50,669 nucleotides of DNA from a virus. A model generated the notes under the pieces. The model was not told the origin of the DNA and did not search any database. It worked only from the letters and a program-made list of their open reading frames with translations. The translations under genes and the position numbers were made by a program. This document shows, in pieces, positions 26,477 through 33,886 of this stretch. Where the stretch lies: positions 1 through 50,669 of the IMG/VR virus record IMGVR_UViG_3300044974_000239. One strand, given 5' to 3'. How positions within the stretch are numbered: the first letter of the stretch is position 1; each line of letters starts with the position of its first letter.

Positions 26477-26772
26477 CACCTGAAGCCAAGGTCAAGGCCG
26501 AAATTAAGAAAGTCCTCCACGAACTGGGTGCTTGGTATGCGATGCCGATGGGTACAGGGTACGGGCGCTCAGGGGTACCTGACTTTCTTGTTTGTTTAGG
26601 TGGTGTGTTTATTGCTATCGAAGCTAAGGCAGGTAAGGGCACAACCACCGCACTGCAGGACAGGGAGCTAAAGAGAATAGGTGAGGCAGGAGGCATAGCG
26701 TTGGTAGTCAATGAGGAAGGACTGGATACACTGGCTAGAGACTTGAAAACATTTGTGCGGGAGCGAGGGTGA
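26473..26772 (+). CDS. VRR-NUC endonuclease
   Basis: A 99-residue PD-(D/E)XK nuclease of the VRR-NUC family: TPEAKVKAEIKKVLHELGAW, then GYGRSGVPDFLVCLGGVFIA, IEAKAGKGTTTALQDRELKR and GGIALVVNEEGLDTL. Catalytic residues are E (about 4), D (PDF, about 36) and ExK (IEAKAG). Small phage members cut branched or flapped DNA and accompany replication genes. It is coupled to both neighbours. Confidence 0.93.
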   Translation: MTPEAKVKAEIKKVLHELGAWYAMPMGTGYGRSGVPDFLVCLGGVFIAIEAKAGKGTTTALQDRELKRIGEAGGIALVVNEEGLDTLARDLKTFVRERG

Positions 26773-28604
26773 TGGACCTAGCGGTGGTTGACTACGAAAC
26801 TTTTTATGATAAGGACTATTCCCTCTCCAAGTTAAGCACAGCCGCATATATACAAAGCCCTCAGTTTCGGGTGATCGGTGCAGGGATAAAAATCAACGAA
26901 GCGCCAACCGTGTGGAGGGTAGGCGCGCAGGTAGGGAATGAACTGCATAGAATAGACTGGAATAAGACAGCGCTCCTAGCACATAACAGCGTCTTCGATT
27001 GCACCATACTGACATGGAAGTATGGGATAAAACCCAAGCTTGTATTAGACACGTTAAGCCTCGCTCGTGCGGTACACGGCACTGAAGTAGGTGGGAGTTT
27101 AGCAGCGCTGGCGAAGCATTATGGGATAGGAGAGAAAGGGACCGAGGTGGTTGCGGCGTTAGGTAAACAGCTAGAAGATTTCACGGAAGAAGAGTTGAAG
27201 AGATATGGAGAGTATTGCGTCAACGATGTTGAGTTAACCTACGAACTATTCAAAAGACTGGCCCCACATTTCAGCAAGAAAGAAATCCAACTGATTGATA
27301 TGACGATCAGAATGCACAGCGAGCCTTCTCTACAGTTGGATAAGGCTGTGCTAGAAGAGAACCTTGAGGAGATACGCCGCAAGAAAGAACAAGCGTTACA
27401 AGACTGCGGGGTGAACAAGGAAGACCTCATGTCCAATAACAAGTTTGCAGAGGTACTGAGAGGGTTAGGTGTTGAGCCTCCTACTAAGATAAGTCCACGG
27501 ACAGGTAAGGAAACTTATGCATTCGCTAAGAAAGACGAGGAACTGTTATCACTTCTTGAGCACGATGACCTGACGGTGCAAACAGTTGTCGCAGCTAGGC
27601 TGCAGACCAAGGAGACTTTAGAAGAGACTAAGACTATTCGGTTGATTGAGACAGCGGACGTGTATCCGCTACTACCTGTTGGGTTGAAGTATTACGGAGC
27701 GGAAGTTACAGGTCGGTTTTCAGCGGGGGGAGATGGGGGAGCTCTACAGTTACAGAACATAGCAAGAACCTCTCGAATCAAGGAGGCTATCGTTGCGCCT
27801 GATGGATACGTAGTAGTCGGGTTCGACTTGTCGAACATTGAGGTGCGGGTTAATTTGTACTTGGCAGGGCAGATGGATCAGTTAGATGTCATTCGTTCCG
27901 GTACGGATATGTATCGTGTGTTCGGCAGCAAAGTGTTCGGTGTTCCGTATAATGAGATTGACAAGCAGCAACGCTTCATCTCGAAAACAGCTGTACTAGG
28001 ACTCGGCTTCGGGGCTTCAGCGCCTGTGCTACGTAAAGCTATTAAGTTGGGGTCAGGAGTGGATGTGGGAGAGGAAGAATCCATCCGTATCGTCAGTGCA
28101 TACAGAGACCTGCATCCTAATGTGGTAAGTGCATGGCGTATGGGGGCTAATGTTATCGATGCTGTACACGAAGACTCCTACTATGATTATTGCCCCGGTG
28201 CCTTGAGTCTACCTGTACACGGCAAAAAAGGAGTACAACTTCCTAGCGGGATGTTCATCAAGTATCCGGGTCTAGCGCAACATGTGAACGACGAGGGTAG
28301 GCTAGAGTGGTCGTATGAAGGAAGACGGGGTGTAAAGAAGAAGATATATAGCAGCAAAATTCTACAGAACTGCACTCAAAGCGTAGCCCGTTGTGTGATG
28401 AGCGAAGCGATGGTGAGGATAAACAAGAGGTACAGGATCGCGTTGACCGTGCATGACAGTTGTGCTATCGTAGTTCCAGAAAGTGAAGCAGAGACAGCAT
28501 ACTCTTTTATGCTGGCAGAAATGACAAAATCTCCTGAGTGGGCTCCAGACTTACCGCTGGCTGCTGAGGGAGGGATAGGTAAAAATTTGAAGGAGTGCAT
28601 GTAA
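26772..28604 (+). CDS. Family A DNA polymerase with 3'-5' exonuclease
   Basis: From ATG 26772, a 610-residue Pol I-type polymerase. The exonuclease domain is intact: VVDYETF (D7, E9), AHNSVFDCTIL and YCVNDVELTYELF. The palm has motif A GFDLSNIEVR (D352), motif B RFISKTAVLGLGFG (R401, K405) and motif C LTVHDSC (D562). The residue at the E. coli Pol I 762 position is Leu409, and the next aromatic is Phe413 in place of Tyr. Motif C has Ser in place of the usual Glu. There is no 5'-3' nuclease. Leu at 762 is a known class marker in phage polymerases. It is the phage replicase, beside VRR-NUC and Cas4-like nucleases. Confidence 0.97.
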   Translation: MDLAVVDYETFYDKDYSLSKLSTAAYIQSPQFRVIGAGIKINEAPTVWRVGAQVGNELHRIDWNKTALLAHNSVFDCTILTWKYGIKPKLVLDTLSLARAVHGTEVGGSLAALAKHYGIGEKGTEVVAALGKQLEDFTEEELKRYGEYCVNDVELTYELFKRLAPHFSKKEIQLIDMTIRMHSEPSLQLDKAVLEENLEEIRRKKEQALQDCGVNKEDLMSNNKFAEVLRGLGVEPPTKISPRTGKETYAFAKKDEELLSLLEHDDLTVQTVVAARLQTKETLEETKTIRLIETADVYPLLPVGLKYYGAEVTGRFSAGGDGGALQLQNIARTSRIKEAIVAPDGYVVVGFDLSNIEVRVNLYLAGQMDQLDVIRSGTDMYRVFGSKVFGVPYNEIDKQQRFISKTAVLGLGFGASAPVLRKAIKLGSGVDVGEEESIRIVSAYRDLHPNVVSAWRMGANVIDAVHEDSYYDYCPGALSLPVHGKKGVQLPSGMFIKYPGLAQHVNDEGRLEWSYEGRRGVKKKIYSSKILQNCTQSVARCVMSEAMVRINKRYRIALTVHDSCAIVVPESEAETAYSFMLAEMTKSPEWAPDLPLAAEGGIGKNLKECM

Positions 28605-28822
28605 TGGTAGAAGAAAAAACGCTACCTACTGTTGGAATATCTATCGGTATTTATGATGACGCTGTTGAAGGACTGACTGTTATGCTCAACCTCAGTGAAA
28701 ACGGATACAAGACAACATACCTAACGATGACCGCAGCTAGAGCTAGGCTGTATGGAGAAATGCTCATAAGCTGTGCAGATGCTGTCTACGAAGAGAAAGA
28801 GAACGGAGCATTTGCTCAATGA
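28604..28822 (+). CDS. Small protein after the polymerase
   Basis: A 72-residue protein from ATG 28604 (TAATG overlap with polA; AAGGAG upstream). TLPTVGISIGIYDDAVEGLT is followed by RLYGEMLISCADAVYEEKEN. No recognised domain. Confidence 0.7.
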   Translation: MVEEKTLPTVGISIGIYDDAVEGLTVMLNLSENGYKTTYLTMTAARARLYGEMLISCADAVYEEKENGAFAQ

Positions 28823-29499
28823 GTAAAACCCCCGGTGCATGGAGCTACAGTGGACTCAAGACATACGAGACTTGCCCTAAGAAGTACGAAGCCGAGAAGA
28901 TCACCAAGGAAGTTAAGTTTACTGATAGCGAAGCTACACTGTACGGGAAGTCACTGCACCTTGCGGCTGAAGAGTACATAAGAGATGGTAAAGAACTGCC
29001 GGGGCAGTTTGCCTTTATTAAGCCTTATCTGGATAAGCTGGTTGCCATTCCCGGTGAGAAACATTGTGAACTAAAGCTGGGAGTAAAGAAAGATGACGGT
29101 CGATTGGTGGCATGTGATTTCTTCGATAGTAGTGTATGGTTCCGTGGTATTGCTGATTTGGTTATTATTGACGGGGCCAAAGGTTGGATCGTAGATTACA
29201 AGACAGGTAAGAGCGCGAAGTATGCGGATACAAGACAGCTGGCGCTTATGGCTGCTGCGCTCTTTTTGAAATTCCCTGAGCTTGAGAAGATCAAAGCTTC
29301 ACTGCTGTTCGTTGTCTCAAAGGAGTTCATACGTGCAGAGTATGAGGCAGAGCGAGGGCTGGATATTTTTGGTGAATTGGCGGACCTGTTGACACAGAGG
29401 GAAGTGTCATATTCGACTGGCATTTTTAATCCAAAGCAGAATCCTCTATGCCGTAAGTGGTGTGAGGTTTTGTCGTGCGCCCATAATGGGAGAAACTAA
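28819..29499 (+). CDS. Cas4/RecB-like PD-(D/E)XK exonuclease
   Basis: A 226-residue nuclease. SYSGLKTYETCPKKYEAEKI is the family opening with an N-terminal Cys, and YGKSLHLAAEEYIRDGKEL follows. RGIADLVIIDGAKGWIVDYK then TGKSAKYADTRQLALMAAAL carries the catalytic D and DYK. The C-terminal cluster PLCRKWCEVLSCAHNG adds three Cys, so an iron-sulphur cluster as in Cas4/AddB is plausible. It could process ends in recombination or degrade host DNA. It is coupled to the small gene upstream and followed directly by an HNH gene. Confidence 0.87.
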   Translation: MSKTPGAWSYSGLKTYETCPKKYEAEKITKEVKFTDSEATLYGKSLHLAAEEYIRDGKELPGQFAFIKPYLDKLVAIPGEKHCELKLGVKKDDGRLVACDFFDSSVWFRGIADLVIIDGAKGWIVDYKTGKSAKYADTRQLALMAAALFLKFPELEKIKASLLFVVSKEFIRAEYEAERGLDIFGELADLLTQREVSYSTGIFNPKQNPLCRKWCEVLSCAHNGRN

Positions 29500-30089
29500 T
29501 GCCTCATAAAGACCCAGAAAGAAAAAAGTTATACATGAAGGAGTACTTTAAAAGACAGAAAGAGTTAGGCAAAGTGCGACCTAAGAGAGATAGAAAAGAG
29601 TACAATGCTATTTATTATGAGGCGAATAAAGACAAGCTTAAAAAAGATACATTGACTTACTACTACGATAATAAAGAAAAAATCAGTAAGAGTAAGAAAA
29701 CGTATGCGGCAAAATACAGAAAAGAAAAAGCTGAAATTATTAGCGCTAAAAGCAAAGAATACGCCCAACGCAATAAAGACAAAATACGCAAATATCAAAA
29801 AGCATACAGAGAAAAAAATAGAGGTTTGATACGATATTACGTAAGAGCATACCAAACAAAAAAGAAACATTGCTCTCCTGTATGGTTGTCATCTTCGCAC
29901 AAATGGATGATGAAAGAAATATATGCGTTAGCCGTGTTAAGAACAGAGCTTACGGGTGTTGAATGGCATGTAGATCACATAGTGCCATTGAGAGGAGAAA
30001 TTGTTAGCGGGCTACATGTGCCTTGGAATTTGCAAGTGCTTCCTTATATTGATAACATAAGAAAAGGCAACAAGTTTACCGCCAACTAA
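29499..30089 (+). CDS. HNH endonuclease with Lys-rich N-terminus
   Basis: A 196-residue protein. Residues 1-125 are Lys/Arg/Tyr-rich repeats (KEYFKRQKELGKVRPKRDRK; YRKEKAEIISAKSKEYAQRN) that resemble DNA-binding repeats. The C-terminus has the HNH core WHVDHIVPLRGEIVSGLHVP then WNLQVLPYIDNIRKGNKF. It is inserted between the Cas4-like nuclease and the following gene with a TAATG overlap. This class is a free-standing phage homing endonuclease. Confidence 0.9.
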   Translation: MPHKDPERKKLYMKEYFKRQKELGKVRPKRDRKEYNAIYYEANKDKLKKDTLTYYYDNKEKISKSKKTYAAKYRKEKAEIISAKSKEYAQRNKDKIRKYQKAYREKNRGLIRYYVRAYQTKKKHCSPVWLSSSHKWMMKEIYALAVLRTELTGVEWHVDHIVPLRGEIVSGLHVPWNLQVLPYIDNIRKGNKFTAN

Positions 30090-30101
30090 AAGAGTACCAG
30101 T

Positions 30102-30359
30102 ATGCCTATCAAACCAGAGAATCGCAACTACCGCCACGAAACCAAATTAGAAAAGGCCAGACCCGGAGCCCACGAAGCTCGGCTAGAAAGGCAGAGAGCC
30201 AGAAGAGAGTTAGACAAAAAGGGCGTAGATCGTACCGGCAAGCATGTGGCACATAAGAAAGCCCTCGCCAACGGCGGTACAAATGCAGACGGATACACAC
30301 TGCAGTCGCCTAAGAAGAACATGAGTTTCCCAAGGAAGAGTAACCATAAACCTAAATGA
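30102..30359 (+). CDS. Small basic phage protein
   Basis: An 85-residue basic protein: MPIKPENRNYRHETKLEKAR, then GKHVAHKKALANGGTNADGY and NMSFPRKSNHKPK. The H/N pattern in the middle resembles an HNH remnant (compare GKxVxHxxxLxxGGxN). It may be a degenerate nuclease-type nucleic-acid binder; family known in phages but uncharacterised. Confidence 0.78.
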   Translation: MPIKPENRNYRHETKLEKARPGAHEARLERQRARRELDKKGVDRTGKHVAHKKALANGGTNADGYTLQSPKKNMSFPRKSNHKPK

Positions 30360-30577
30360 AAGTTTCCACCCGTGCGGTGAAAGACCTTGCTAAAGAAGCA
30401 GGATTTCACGAAGAGATCATTGAGCGCAACATAGATGAGTTGATAGCTTTCACGTTCCGCATTGCTTCCAGAGAACAGAAGTGGTGTGCTGATAAAGTGA
30501 GGGCTTGGTATTTTGATAGCAGTCTCAATAAGCCCCAGTTGTTTGAATTGTTTGCAGAAGACCACGACATCGTGTAA
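30356..30577 (+). CDS. Small helical protein
   Basis: A 73-residue protein, VSTRAVKDLAKEAGFHEEII then ELIAFTFRIASREQKWCADK. ATGA-coupled. No recognised domain. Confidence 0.7.
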   Translation: MKVSTRAVKDLAKEAGFHEEIIERNIDELIAFTFRIASREQKWCADKVRAWYFDSSLNKPQLFELFAEDHDIV

Positions 30578-30578
30578 T
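30551..30578 (+). promoter_or_regulatory. Candidate promoter for the helicase group
   Basis: TTTGCA, a 16-base spacer and TGTAAT (5 of 6) end just after the preceding stop codon. A CCGCA-gccttga-TGCGG hairpin (30604-30620) lies about 20 bases past the predicted start, then AGAGGAAG and ATG. Confidence 0.45.
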
Positions 30579-30603
30579 CTTTCAGTTCGTTAGTAGGCCC
30601 CCT

Positions 30604-30620
30604 CCGCAGCCTTGATGCGG
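30604..30620 (+). promoter_or_regulatory. Leader hairpin before the helicase gene
   Basis: CCGCA pairs with TGCGG around a 7-base loop, 19-35 bases before the helicase ATG. Confidence 0.5.
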
Positions 30621-30638
30621 TTGATTTAAGAGGAAGAT

Positions 30639-32207
30639 ATGGAAATTGTAGCTAACCGTGCGGTAGTGCTGCGTACCCGCAATCCGTATAAGATCACTGA
30701 GGTTCTGCCTCAGTCGCAGATCGTTAAAGAGCTAGACACGCCGAAAGGTAAGGGTTACGAGGTAGCCGTGAAGTGGACGCTGGGTAACACCAAAATCCTG
30801 CACAACCTCGGCTTTAAGAAAGTACCTTCGCCTATAGAGTCTAGGTATGAGTGGCCGGGAATCTATAAGCCCTTTGAGCACCAGAAGGCAACGGCTGGAT
30901 TTCTATCCCTCAACAAACGCGCTTACTGCTGGAATGAGCAGGGGCTAGGAAAGACTTGTAGCGTAGCATGGGCGGCTGACTATCTGATGCGGCAAGGGCT
31001 CATTCGGCGGGTGCTGATTGTCTGCCCTCTGTCTATTATGGACTCAGCATGGAGAGCAGACCTTTTCAAAACCGTAATGGGGCGTAGGGTAGACATTGCA
31101 CATGGTGTTCGTGATAAGCGAGTCAAGGTCATAGAGTCGGACGCAGAGTTCGTTATCATCAACTATGATGGCGTTGAGTCTGTACGCAAAGAGTTGGCTA
31201 CAGGTGGGTTCGACCTTGTGGTACTCGATGAGGCCAACTATGTAAAGACGAGTACAACAAAGCGCTGGAAAGTAATCAATAGCCTAATCACACCTAACAC
31301 TTGGTTGTGGATGTTGACGGGCACCCCTGCTGCACAGAGCCCCGTGGATGCGTATGGCCTAGCCAAGATGATGAACCCCAAGAGTGTGCCTAACTTCTTC
31401 GGCGCGTTCAGAGATAAGGTGATGTACAAGATCACTCAGTTCAAGTATGCCCCCAAGCCAGAAGCGCAAGAGATGATCCATGCCATCCTGCAACCTGCCA
31501 TACGGTTTACCAAAGAAGAGTGCCTTGACCTGCCCGAGCTACTATATGCAGAGCGCGATATCCCCCTGACTCCACAGCAGGAGAAATACTATAAGCAGCT
31601 GAAGCAGGACATGCTGATCCAAATAGCCGACGCAGATATCTCCGCTGTGAACGCGGCGGTCAACATGAATAAGTTGCTTCAGATTTCTAGCGGAGCGGTC
31701 TACAGCGATACTGGAGAGGTGGTGGAGTTCGACTGCAAGGGCAAACTCAATGAGATGCTAGAGGTGATACAAGAGAGCAGCCACAAGACACTGGTGTTCG
31801 TTAACTTCCGGCATTCGATAGAGATGGTGCAGGAGTTCCTCAACAAGCATGGTATAGCTAACGAGACTATACACGGTGGGGTCAGCGCTAAGAAACGCGC
31901 AGAGATATTCGCAGACTTTCAGACCTCAGACAAACCACAAGTGCTGGTCATCCAGCCTCAATCCGCCGCGCATGGAGTCACGCTTACAGCGGCTAATACT
32001 ATCGTGTGGTTCGGCCCTGTTACCAGTGCAGAGATATGGCTTCAGGCGAATGCCCGTGTGCATAGGGCGGGACAGCGCAACCCCTGTCTGGTCGTTAAGC
32101 TAGTCAGTTCAGGTGTAGAGCGCAAGCTATACAAGGCGCTGGAGACTCGCACACTGGCGCAGAACACACTGCTGGAAATGTATAGACAAGAGATAACTAA
32201 CGCTTGA
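30639..32207 (+). CDS. SF2 DNA helicase (SNF2-like)
   Basis: A 522-residue superfamily 2 helicase. Motif I is WNEQGLGKT (about 98-106), motif Ia VLIVCPLS, motif II VVLDEAN (195-200, DEAN in place of DEAH), motif III MLTGTP (225-230). The C-terminal lobe has TLVFVNFRHSIEMVQEFLNK, then QPQSAAHGVTLTAANTIVWF and the motif VI NARVHRAGQRNPCLVV. The GxGKT loop and arginine finger positions are intact, so activity is likely. It would unwind or remodel replication intermediates. Confidence 0.95.
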   Translation: MEIVANRAVVLRTRNPYKITEVLPQSQIVKELDTPKGKGYEVAVKWTLGNTKILHNLGFKKVPSPIESRYEWPGIYKPFEHQKATAGFLSLNKRAYCWNEQGLGKTCSVAWAADYLMRQGLIRRVLIVCPLSIMDSAWRADLFKTVMGRRVDIAHGVRDKRVKVIESDAEFVIINYDGVESVRKELATGGFDLVVLDEANYVKTSTTKRWKVINSLITPNTWLWMLTGTPAAQSPVDAYGLAKMMNPKSVPNFFGAFRDKVMYKITQFKYAPKPEAQEMIHAILQPAIRFTKEECLDLPELLYAERDIPLTPQQEKYYKQLKQDMLIQIADADISAVNAAVNMNKLLQISSGAVYSDTGEVVEFDCKGKLNEMLEVIQESSHKTLVFVNFRHSIEMVQEFLNKHGIANETIHGGVSAKKRAEIFADFQTSDKPQVLVIQPQSAAHGVTLTAANTIVWFGPVTSAEIWLQANARVHRAGQRNPCLVVKLVSSGVERKLYKALETRTLAQNTLLEMYRQEITNA

Positions 32208-32232
32208 CACCGCTAGACGGTACTGGCATACT
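32204..32232 (+). promoter_or_regulatory. Sigma70-like promoter
   Basis: A perfect TTGACA (32204-32209), 17 bases and CATACT (32227-32232, 4 of 6), overlapping the end of the helicase gene. The predicted start is about 32239, two bases before a perfect hairpin. Confidence 0.7.
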
Positions 32233-32240
32233 ACACCTAC

Positions 32241-32256
32241 GCCGCTGGTGAGCGGC
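32241..32256 (+). promoter_or_regulatory. 5'-terminal leader hairpin
   Basis: GCCGCT-GGTG-AGCGGC is a perfect 6-bp stem at the predicted 5' end, followed by AGGAG and ATG 32276. No T-run follows. Confidence 0.65.
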
Positions 32257-32275
32257 TGAACTTAGGAGAATAGAG

Positions 32276-32671
32276 ATGAGCAACGAGATCACGGCTGACC
32301 GTTTAGTGTCCGCGTACATCAAGATAAGAAACGCACGGAGTGTACTGCTCCAGAAGTTTGACGCTGAAGATGCAGAGTTGAAGATGCAGTTGAAGCTGGT
32401 AACGGACAAGCTGCATGATATTTGCAAGGAGACGGGGGTATCAGGGTTCAAGACCCCACACGGCACGGTAGCCAGAATAGTGAAGACTCGCTATGGCACG
32501 AATGATTGGGACAGCATGTATGAGTTCATCAAAGAGCATGATGCGTTCCATCTTCTGGAGCAACGGATAGCACAGAAGAATATGCAGACGTTCTTGGATG
32601 AACACCCGGACACCCTACCTATGGGGTTGAACAGTAACAGCGAGTATTCGATTCGCATAACGAAGGGGTAA
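32276..32671 (+). CDS. Conserved phage protein upstream of SSB-like gene
   Basis: A 131-residue protein. MSNEITADRLVSAYIKIRNA, then helical KLHDICKETGVSGFKTPHGT, VARIVKTRYGTNDWDSMYEF and IAQKNMQTFLDEHPDTLPMG. This pattern is common next to phage recombination or SSB genes. It might be a DNA-binding helper, but function is unknown. It begins the last early operon. Confidence 0.8.
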   Translation: MSNEITADRLVSAYIKIRNARSVLLQKFDAEDAELKMQLKLVTDKLHDICKETGVSGFKTPHGTVARIVKTRYGTNDWDSMYEFIKEHDAFHLLEQRIAQKNMQTFLDEHPDTLPMGLNSNSEYSIRITKG

Positions 32672-32901
32672 TGATGATTGACGAAGACACTGGTGCATCG
32701 TATGATGCGCAACCGCCTGACGACGAGATGCTGTCTGTAAAACAGGCAGTGGGACTTCTGGCCGTTTCCAGAATGACCTTATACACATGGAGGAAAATGG
32801 GCGTATTGAGCGCCTATAAAAACCAACGAGGTAGAGTTTTCTATAAGAAATCCGATCTGCTAAAAACCTACGAGCAACTTAACTCTTTAACGAGGATTTA
32901 A
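32671..32901 (+). CDS. HTH_17/MerR-like excisionase-type protein
   Basis: A 76-residue protein with SVKQAVGLLAVSRMTLYTWR then KMGVLSAYKNQRGRVFYKKS, the helix-turn-helix plus wing of AlpA/excisionase-type DNA-binding proteins. It could be a regulator of the replication genes. A TAATG overlap links it to the preceding gene. No integrase is visible to partner it. Confidence 0.8.
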   Translation: MMIDEDTGASYDAQPPDDEMLSVKQAVGLLAVSRMTLYTWRKMGVLSAYKNQRGRVFYKKSDLLKTYEQLNSLTRI

Positions 32902-32903
32902 TC

Positions 32904-33812
32904 ATGTCAGAACTCACACTTTTCAGAAACGCTAAAGCTGTTATTCCTGCGCATTTGCGTCAGGGCACCGATGAAATGACTCGCCGGCTAGCTGGTGGGG
33001 GTAGTGGCAACAAGCGTATATCTATTCGCGGCAATGTGTTCCGTATGTTCGTAGATGGTAAGGAAGTTGCCAAAAGCGAAGAGCGCTCTATGGATATCGT
33101 AATCGTCAACGCCGCAGAGAATGTTAGCCGCCAGTATTACGAGGGCGTGTATAAGGAAGGAGAAGCCAAAGCTCCCGACTGCTGGTCAGCGGATGGCATC
33201 AAGCCAGACCCCAAGGCGGCAAACGTGCAGTCCACGGCATGTGCAACCTGCCCTATGAATATCAAAGGCTCTGGTCAGGGCGACTCTCGCGCCTGCCGCT
33301 ATCAGCAGCGCCTCGCTGTAGTGATGGCTAACAACATCGAAAACAGCGATGTGTATCAGTTGATTCTTCCAGCCCAGTCTATCTTCGGTAAGGGCACAGG
33401 CGACAAAATGCCACTTCAGCAATATGCCAAATTCCTCAATGGTCACGGACTGGGTGTGCGCAGTGTTATCACAGAGATTAGGTTCGATACTAACTCGGCT
33501 ACACCGAAGCTGACTTTCCGCGCTGTTGAGCCATTGGATGAAGACCAGTTTGCGATTGTTGTGGAAAAGGCTGAGAGCGAAGATGCTATCAACGCAATCA
33601 CTATGAGCGCGGCTCAAATGGATGGGGCCAAACCCGCTGCTCCTAAATTGGCTGCGCCCGCTCCTGCGCCAGCCCCGGTTGTGAAACCCGTTCTTGAAGA
33701 AGAGGAAGATGCACCCGCTCCTGTTGTACGCGAGAAAAAGTCAGCAGTTCCCGCTGCACCCGCCAATGATTTGAATAGTGTGCTTGACGCTTGGGGCGAT
33801 GACGACGAATAA
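32904..33812 (+). CDS. ssDNA-binding-like protein with acidic tail
   Basis: A 302-residue protein. The N-terminal core includes SGNKRISIRGNVFRMFVDGK and a Cys cluster STACATCPMNIKGSGQGDSR with a further Cys at CRYQQRLAVVMANN. The C-terminal third is an Ala/Pro linker (APAPAPAPVV) and ends in NSVLDAWGDDDE, an acidic tail like that of SSB and gp2.5/gp32 proteins that recruits polymerase and helicase. Its place between helicase and primase genes supports the call, but the core has no classical OB signature I can point to. Confidence 0.68.
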   Translation: MSELTLFRNAKAVIPAHLRQGTDEMTRRLAGGGSGNKRISIRGNVFRMFVDGKEVAKSEERSMDIVIVNAAENVSRQYYEGVYKEGEAKAPDCWSADGIKPDPKAANVQSTACATCPMNIKGSGQGDSRACRYQQRLAVVMANNIENSDVYQLILPAQSIFGKGTGDKMPLQQYAKFLNGHGLGVRSVITEIRFDTNSATPKLTFRAVEPLDEDQFAIVVEKAESEDAINAITMSAAQMDGAKPAAPKLAAPAPAPAPVVKPVLEEEEDAPAPVVREKKSAVPAAPANDLNSVLDAWGDDDE

Positions 33813-33826
33813 GTAGTCGTCCTTTT

Positions 33827-33856
33827 GAGGGAGGTGCAAAGCCTCCCTCTTCTTTT
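33827..33856 (+). terminator. Terminator or leader hairpin before the primase gene
   Basis: GAGGGAGG-tgcaaag-CCTCCCTC is a perfect 8-bp stem followed by TTCTTTT, 30 bases before the primase ATG. The T-rich tail fits a partial terminator, though several hairpins here act as leaders. The primase gene still needs a promoter; read-through is likely. Confidence 0.65.
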
Positions 33857-33886
33857 CCCCATAGAACTCTAATAAAAGGAAGCGTC

